Assembly: GCA_902491915.1 (NCBI GenBank)
Contig: CABUJL010000030.1
Span: 1 to 17,933 of the forward strand
Source: an uncultured Collinsella sp.
GTDB lineage: Bacteria > Actinomycetota > Coriobacteriia > Coriobacteriales > Coriobacteriaceae
Reading direction: 5' to 3'
Length of the DNA: 17,933 bases
In this document: positions 14,843-17,933 of the stretch, piece after piece
How positions within the stretch are numbered: position 1 is the first letter of the stretch
How the letters are laid out: each line of letters starts with the position of its first letter
The notes under the pieces: generated by a model
Seen by the model: the letters and a program-made list of their open reading frames with translations, nothing else
Told to the model about the DNA's origin: nothing
Databases searched by the model: none
Translations under genes and position numbers: made by a program

Positions 14843-14875
14843 TTATGCAAAGTTGAATAATTCGCATCTGCATAA
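14843..14875. promoter_or_regulatory. 33-bp operator-like dyad
   Basis: TTATGCA (14843-14849) and TGCATAA (14869-14875) are a perfect outer inverted repeat centred exactly on an inner palindrome GAATAATTC (14855-14863). Such nested symmetry suggests a protein-binding site. It sits 163 bases upstream of ybaB and 145 bases upstream of the plus-strand gene, and could act on either. The rest of the 14681-15019 gap shows no gene. Confidence 0.45.
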
Positions 14876-14979
14876 TATTGAAAGCTAAATCTCGTAGAGC
14901 CGGAATCCGACATTTAATGCGTACCACTAAATAGCTAAATGCCGAACCGCTGCTCGAGGCGGCGCACATGGCGGCAGGG

Positions 14980-14985
14980 TATAAT
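14980..14985 (+). promoter_or_regulatory. -10 box for the gene at 15020
   Basis: A perfect TATAAT lies 35 bases before the ATG. No good -35 is seen 17 bases upstream, so the promoter may be weak or activator dependent. Confidence 0.5.
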
Positions 14986-15019
14986 TTGATTGCCATAGAT
15001 AGTAATTTGGAGGTGCCCC

Positions 15020-15493
15020 ATGAATGCCCCCAACGCGCTCCAAAACATCCGCTCAAAACACCCCGTTGCATATGTGGTTCTCTATCTCTTTGTCGGCTGG
15101 GCATTGCTGGTTGTCATCACCCATGCCATAGCTTTTGGAGCAGAACTGCTGATAGCCAGCTCGGACCAGCCCGTCGTCAAATGGGAGACGACCGATGAGT
15201 GCACCGACGGAACCCGAACCGTCTACTACAACAGCCCGTCCCTCTATCAAGAGTTCAAGGTCAAGATAAAGGACTTCAAGATTGTCGATGCCGAGCTAGG
15301 CGTTTATTTGGCAATCGGAGCAACCATTAACGCCGAGAAAGTCGAGTACACGGACAGCCATGCGACGTATCGTATCGACCTCAGCATCCTAGGCCGACCG
15401 TCACGCACCTGTCTGCTCAAATGCGACATACGCGGCACCACACTACACATGTCCGAAATACAGATGCGCCCGGACAAGGGGTCCTCTTCTTGA
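15020..15493 (+). CDS. Small single-pass membrane protein of unknown function
   Basis: This is a 157-residue protein I do not recognise. Residues ~15-46 (VAYVVLYLFVGWALLVVITH and on) form one or two hydrophobic helices. The remaining ~105 residues look like a small beta-rich domain with three cysteines (TDECTDG and TCLLKCDIRG). The topology suggests an extracytoplasmic domain. A TTTGGAGG site six bases before ATG 15020 and a TATAAT box support expression. It lies on the strand opposite to dnaX and ybaB, in the gap between them, and its stop is only 21 bases from the dnaX stop. GC content is lower than in its neighbours, pointing to insertion of a transferred gene into the operon. Confidence 0.75.
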   Translation: MNAPNALQNIRSKHPVAYVVLYLFVGWALLVVITHAIAFGAELLIASSDQPVVKWETTDECTDGTRTVYYNSPSLYQEFKVKIKDFKIVDAELGVYLAIGATINAEKVEYTDSHATYRIDLSILGRPSRTCLLKCDIRGTTLHMSEIQMRPDKGSSS

Positions 15494-15514
15494 GCAGTAT
15501 ACCCGCCTGCGCAG

Positions 15515-17933
15515 CTACTCCACCGGCTTGAAGATGGTGGCCTGGCCAAAGACGCTGCGGATGAGGGCCTTGGCCTCGTCCTCGGTCTGCGGGATGCTCG
15601 GGGCTGCGCCCTGATGGCCGAAGGGGCTGCCAGCACCGGGATTGGATTCCCAGGGAGCGGCGGGGACGTCGTCGTTTGCAGAGGCTGCGGGTGCCACAGC
15701 AGCGGCCTTGGTCGCGGACGCCGCACCCGGCACGTCGAACGGGGGCAGATCGTCCCCGCCGGCATCGGCAGCAAAACCACCGACCATAGCATCGTCGTAG
15801 GGCACCTGCTCGGATTCCCATGGCGCAGCCTGCGCAGGCGGCTGAGTCATGGGGACGGACGCGCGCTCGGGCGCTCGGGGCGCGGGCTCGGTCGGGAGCT
15901 TGCCCGTGGCAGGAGCACCGGCAGGGTTGTCGGAGCGCAGCCAAGGGGCCTTGGCCAGGTCGGATGACTTGGGCGCAGGCGCGGCAGCGGACTTGGGCGC
16001 GGGGATCGGAGCAGCCGGTTTGGGCGCAGCGGGTTCAGGCGCCGACGGGGTCGGTGCCGCTACCGGCGCCGCTTTTGGCTGCGTCGCGCTGGCGCTCGAG
16101 GATGCAGGGGGCACCGAGGACACGGGTTGCGGGTCCGCAGATACCGCAGCCCGTGCAGATGGAGAATGCTCCTCATGTTGAGGAGCCGGCGCGCCACCCC
16201 CATCCAGGACATAGTCGACGGTACGACGACCGAAGACCGCGCAGACCGTCGGCAGGACCACCGACTGCGTATCGGCGCGACCGAGCATCTTGATGGCAAA
16301 AGTCGAACCCGCGGGGAACGAGACCGTGAGCTTGGAGCCGTCGTCGACCGTGGCGCGGGCGTTGAGCAAAAGCCCTGCGTAGGAGGCCTGACGAGCCTTG
16401 ACGCGCTCGACGACCTCGGCCCATTTGCGCTGGAGCTCGCCGGCGTCCTCAACCGCGGGGGTCTCGGCAGCACCGGCGGCGGCAACCTGGGCGGCGTTGT
16501 TGGGCCTGGACACCGACACGGTCGATGCAGCAGGCGCGGAAGCCGGAGCCGCAACGGGCTGAGGTGCAGGCGTTACAGGTCTGGGCGCCGGCGCAGGAGC
16601 CGCGGACTTGGGCGCAGGCTGGGCAGCCGGAACAGCAGCGCCGCGGTCCCAAGGCATACCGCCCTGGCGCGCGGACGTAGCAGCGGGGGCAGCGGATGCC
16701 GCCGGAGCGGCTGCACGAGCGCCCGAAATGAGCGTCGGCTGTTGGGCAGCAGCGGGTACGGATGCTGCAGGCGCGGCGGCCTGAGCAGCAGCCACGCTCG
16801 CCGGCACGGCGCCGTTGGCAATCATGGCCTCCAGGCGTGCCACGCGCTCGGCCAATGCCTCAATCGTTAAATCGGCCTCGGGACGCGCCAGACGCGTGCA
16901 GGCAATCTCGAGCACCAGGCGCACGTCGCTCGCGCCCCTCATCTCCAGTGCGGCATCGTCGAGCACCGTCAGCACGCGGGCCAGGCGGTCGGCAGGATGC
17001 TCGCCAAAGGCAGCGGCCTCGGCAGCAAGCGCCTCGGCCTGCTCGGAGCCGCCCTCAAACAGCTCGGCACGGGCACCGGCAACGCAGGCAACGTACACGT
17101 CGCGCACATGCGCCACCAGGTCGCGCGTCAGCTCCAGCAGGTCATTGCCCTCCTCGACCTGCGCACGGATCAGTCCATAGAGCTCGGCAACATCGCGATC
17201 GGCAATGGCGCGGGAAAACTCGCCCAGAATCTGGTCCGAAACCTCGCCCAAAAGCGAGCGGGCGTCGTCCGCATGCACAGAACCGTTGCCAAAGACGCTC
17301 AGCTGCTCCAGCGTGGAAAGCGCGTCGCGCATACCGCCCTTGGCATGGCGCGCCACAATGGCGAGTGCCTCGTCGTCGTAATCGAAGCCCTCCTGCTCGC
17401 ACACGTAAGACAGGCGATGCTCGATATCCTCGTTGCCGATGCGGTGGAAATCGAAGCGCTGGCAGCGTGAGAGAATGGTCTCCAGAATCTTTTGCGGGTC
17501 GGTGGTGCACAACACAAAGATCACGTGTGCCGGCGGCTCCTCGAGCGTCTTGAGCAGCGCGTTAAACGCCGCCGTTGTGAGCATGTGGACCTCGTCGATG
17601 ATATAAATCTTGTACTTGCCGCGCACCGGGGCAAAGTTGACGGAGTTGATGATTTCCTCGCGCACATTGTCCACGCCCGTGCGGGAGGCGGCATCGAGCT
17701 CGTAGACATCGGGGTGGTTACCCTCGGCAATGAGCTCGCACTCCTCGCAAGTACCGTCGGGCATGCAGCCGCTTGCACCCTCGGCGCGCGCCGCCTCGGC
17801 ATTGCGACACAGCAGCGCCTTGGCCAGAATGCGCGCCATGGTGGTCTTGCCCGTGCCGCGCGGTCCGCAGAACAGGTAGGCGTGGGACAGGCGCCCCTCG
17901 GTGATGGCGTGCTCGAGCGTCGAGACGATATGC
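15515..17933 (-). CDS. dnaX: DNA polymerase III subunits gamma/tau, N-terminus cut by window edge
   Basis: This is the ATPase of the clamp loader that assembles the sliding clamp and ties polymerase cores to the helicase. The frame is open to the right edge and 805 residues are visible. Only the first few dozen residues appear to be missing. Seen are Walker A GPRGTGKTT, the zinc-binding cysteines (LLCRN...SGCMPDGTCEEC), DVYELDAASRTGVDNVREEI, Walker B with the sensor region IYIIDEVHMLTTAAFNALLK, and LCTTDPQKILETILSRCQRF. About 350 conserved residues are followed by a very long Ala/Pro-rich linker. A small conserved domain sits near the middle of that half (WAEVVERVKARQASYAGLL to VVLPTVCAVFG), then more linker. 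No obvious slippery A-tract for making a short gamma form was noticed. Confidence 0.96.
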   Translation of the reverse strand, partial: HIVSTLEHAITEGRLSHAYLFCGPRGTGKTTMARILAKALLCRNAEAARAEGASGCMPDGTCEECELIAEGNHPDVYELDAASRTGVDNVREEIINSVNFAPVRGKYKIYIIDEVHMLTTAAFNALLKTLEEPPAHVIFVLCTTDPQKILETILSRCQRFDFHRIGNEDIEHRLSYVCEQEGFDYDDEALAIVARHAKGGMRDALSTLEQLSVFGNGSVHADDARSLLGEVSDQILGEFSRAIADRDVAELYGLIRAQVEEGNDLLELTRDLVAHVRDVYVACVAGARAELFEGGSEQAEALAAEAAAFGEHPADRLARVLTVLDDAALEMRGASDVRLVLEIACTRLARPEADLTIEALAERVARLEAMIANGAVPASVAAAQAAAPAASVPAAAQQPTLISGARAAAPAASAAPAATSARQGGMPWDRGAAVPAAQPAPKSAAPAPAPRPVTPAPQPVAAPASAPAASTVSVSRPNNAAQVAAAGAAETPAVEDAGELQRKWAEVVERVKARQASYAGLLLNARATVDDGSKLTVSFPAGSTFAIKMLGRADTQSVVLPTVCAVFGRRTVDYVLDGGGAPAPQHEEHSPSARAAVSADPQPVSSVPPASSSASATQPKAAPVAAPTPSAPEPAAPKPAAPIPAPKSAAAPAPKSSDLAKAPWLRSDNPAGAPATGKLPTEPAPRAPERASVPMTQPPAQAAPWESEQVPYDDAMVGGFAADAGGDDLPPFDVPGAASATKAAAVAPAASANDDVPAAPWESNPGAGSPFGHQGAAPSIPQTEDEAKALIRSVFGQATIFKPVE

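Overview
The window looks like a high-GC chromosome segment of a gut anaerobe of the class Coriobacteriia, most likely a Collinsella-type genome. That assignment is inferred from gene content and base composition, not from a database match. Housekeeping genes sit at both edges. On the left is the 5' part of a pyruvate:ferredoxin oxidoreductase gene. On the right is a dnaX / ybaB / recR block. A minus-strand signalling operon lies inside that block: a membrane-anchored Ser/Gly-rich protein, a membrane Ser/Thr kinase and an FHA-domain protein.

Between nifJ and the FHA gene lies an AT-richer accessory island of about 6.2 kb (about 3501-9710). It is bounded by two direct copies of a ~530-bp segment covering the 3' end of the FHA gene and its downstream region. 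The right copy (9711-10243) belongs to the intact FHA gene. The left copy (1418-1501 plus 3058-3500) carries only a truncated FHA fragment and is split by an IS110/IS1111-type insertion sequence. One intact and one truncated copy around foreign DNA is what a single-crossover (Campbell-type) integration would leave.

The island encodes a small peptide-modification system. On the plus strand are a radical SAM/SPASM maturase (4072-5430), two tiny Cys-rich precursor peptides (5600-5803 and 5834-6013) with the same MKHIHP start, a 35-residue membrane peptide (6092-6199) and a terminator. Nearly every cysteine in the precursors is followed 2-5 residues later by an aspartate. This is the pattern used by ranthipeptide (freyrasin/PapA-like) Cys-to-Asp thioether maturases. 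On the minus strand, converging on these genes, are an ABC exporter (6897-8552) and a heavily decayed class I methyltransferase (8831-9710). The methyltransferase has two in-frame stops and two frameshifts, and it is cut off at the right repeat junction. A second IS110-family remnant lies between the two gene groups.

The insertion sequence at 1503-3057 is informative. The uninterrupted second repeat copy shows that it entered the loop of a 10-bp inverted repeat. It has 15-bp subterminal inverted repeats and a long 3' noncoding region that could encode the guide (bridge/seek) RNA of this family. Short matches to the target and to the element end fall between small hairpins there. Its transposase is frameshifted.

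On the right, the usually contiguous dnaX-ybaB-recR operon is interrupted by an opposite-strand gene for a small membrane protein (15020-15493).
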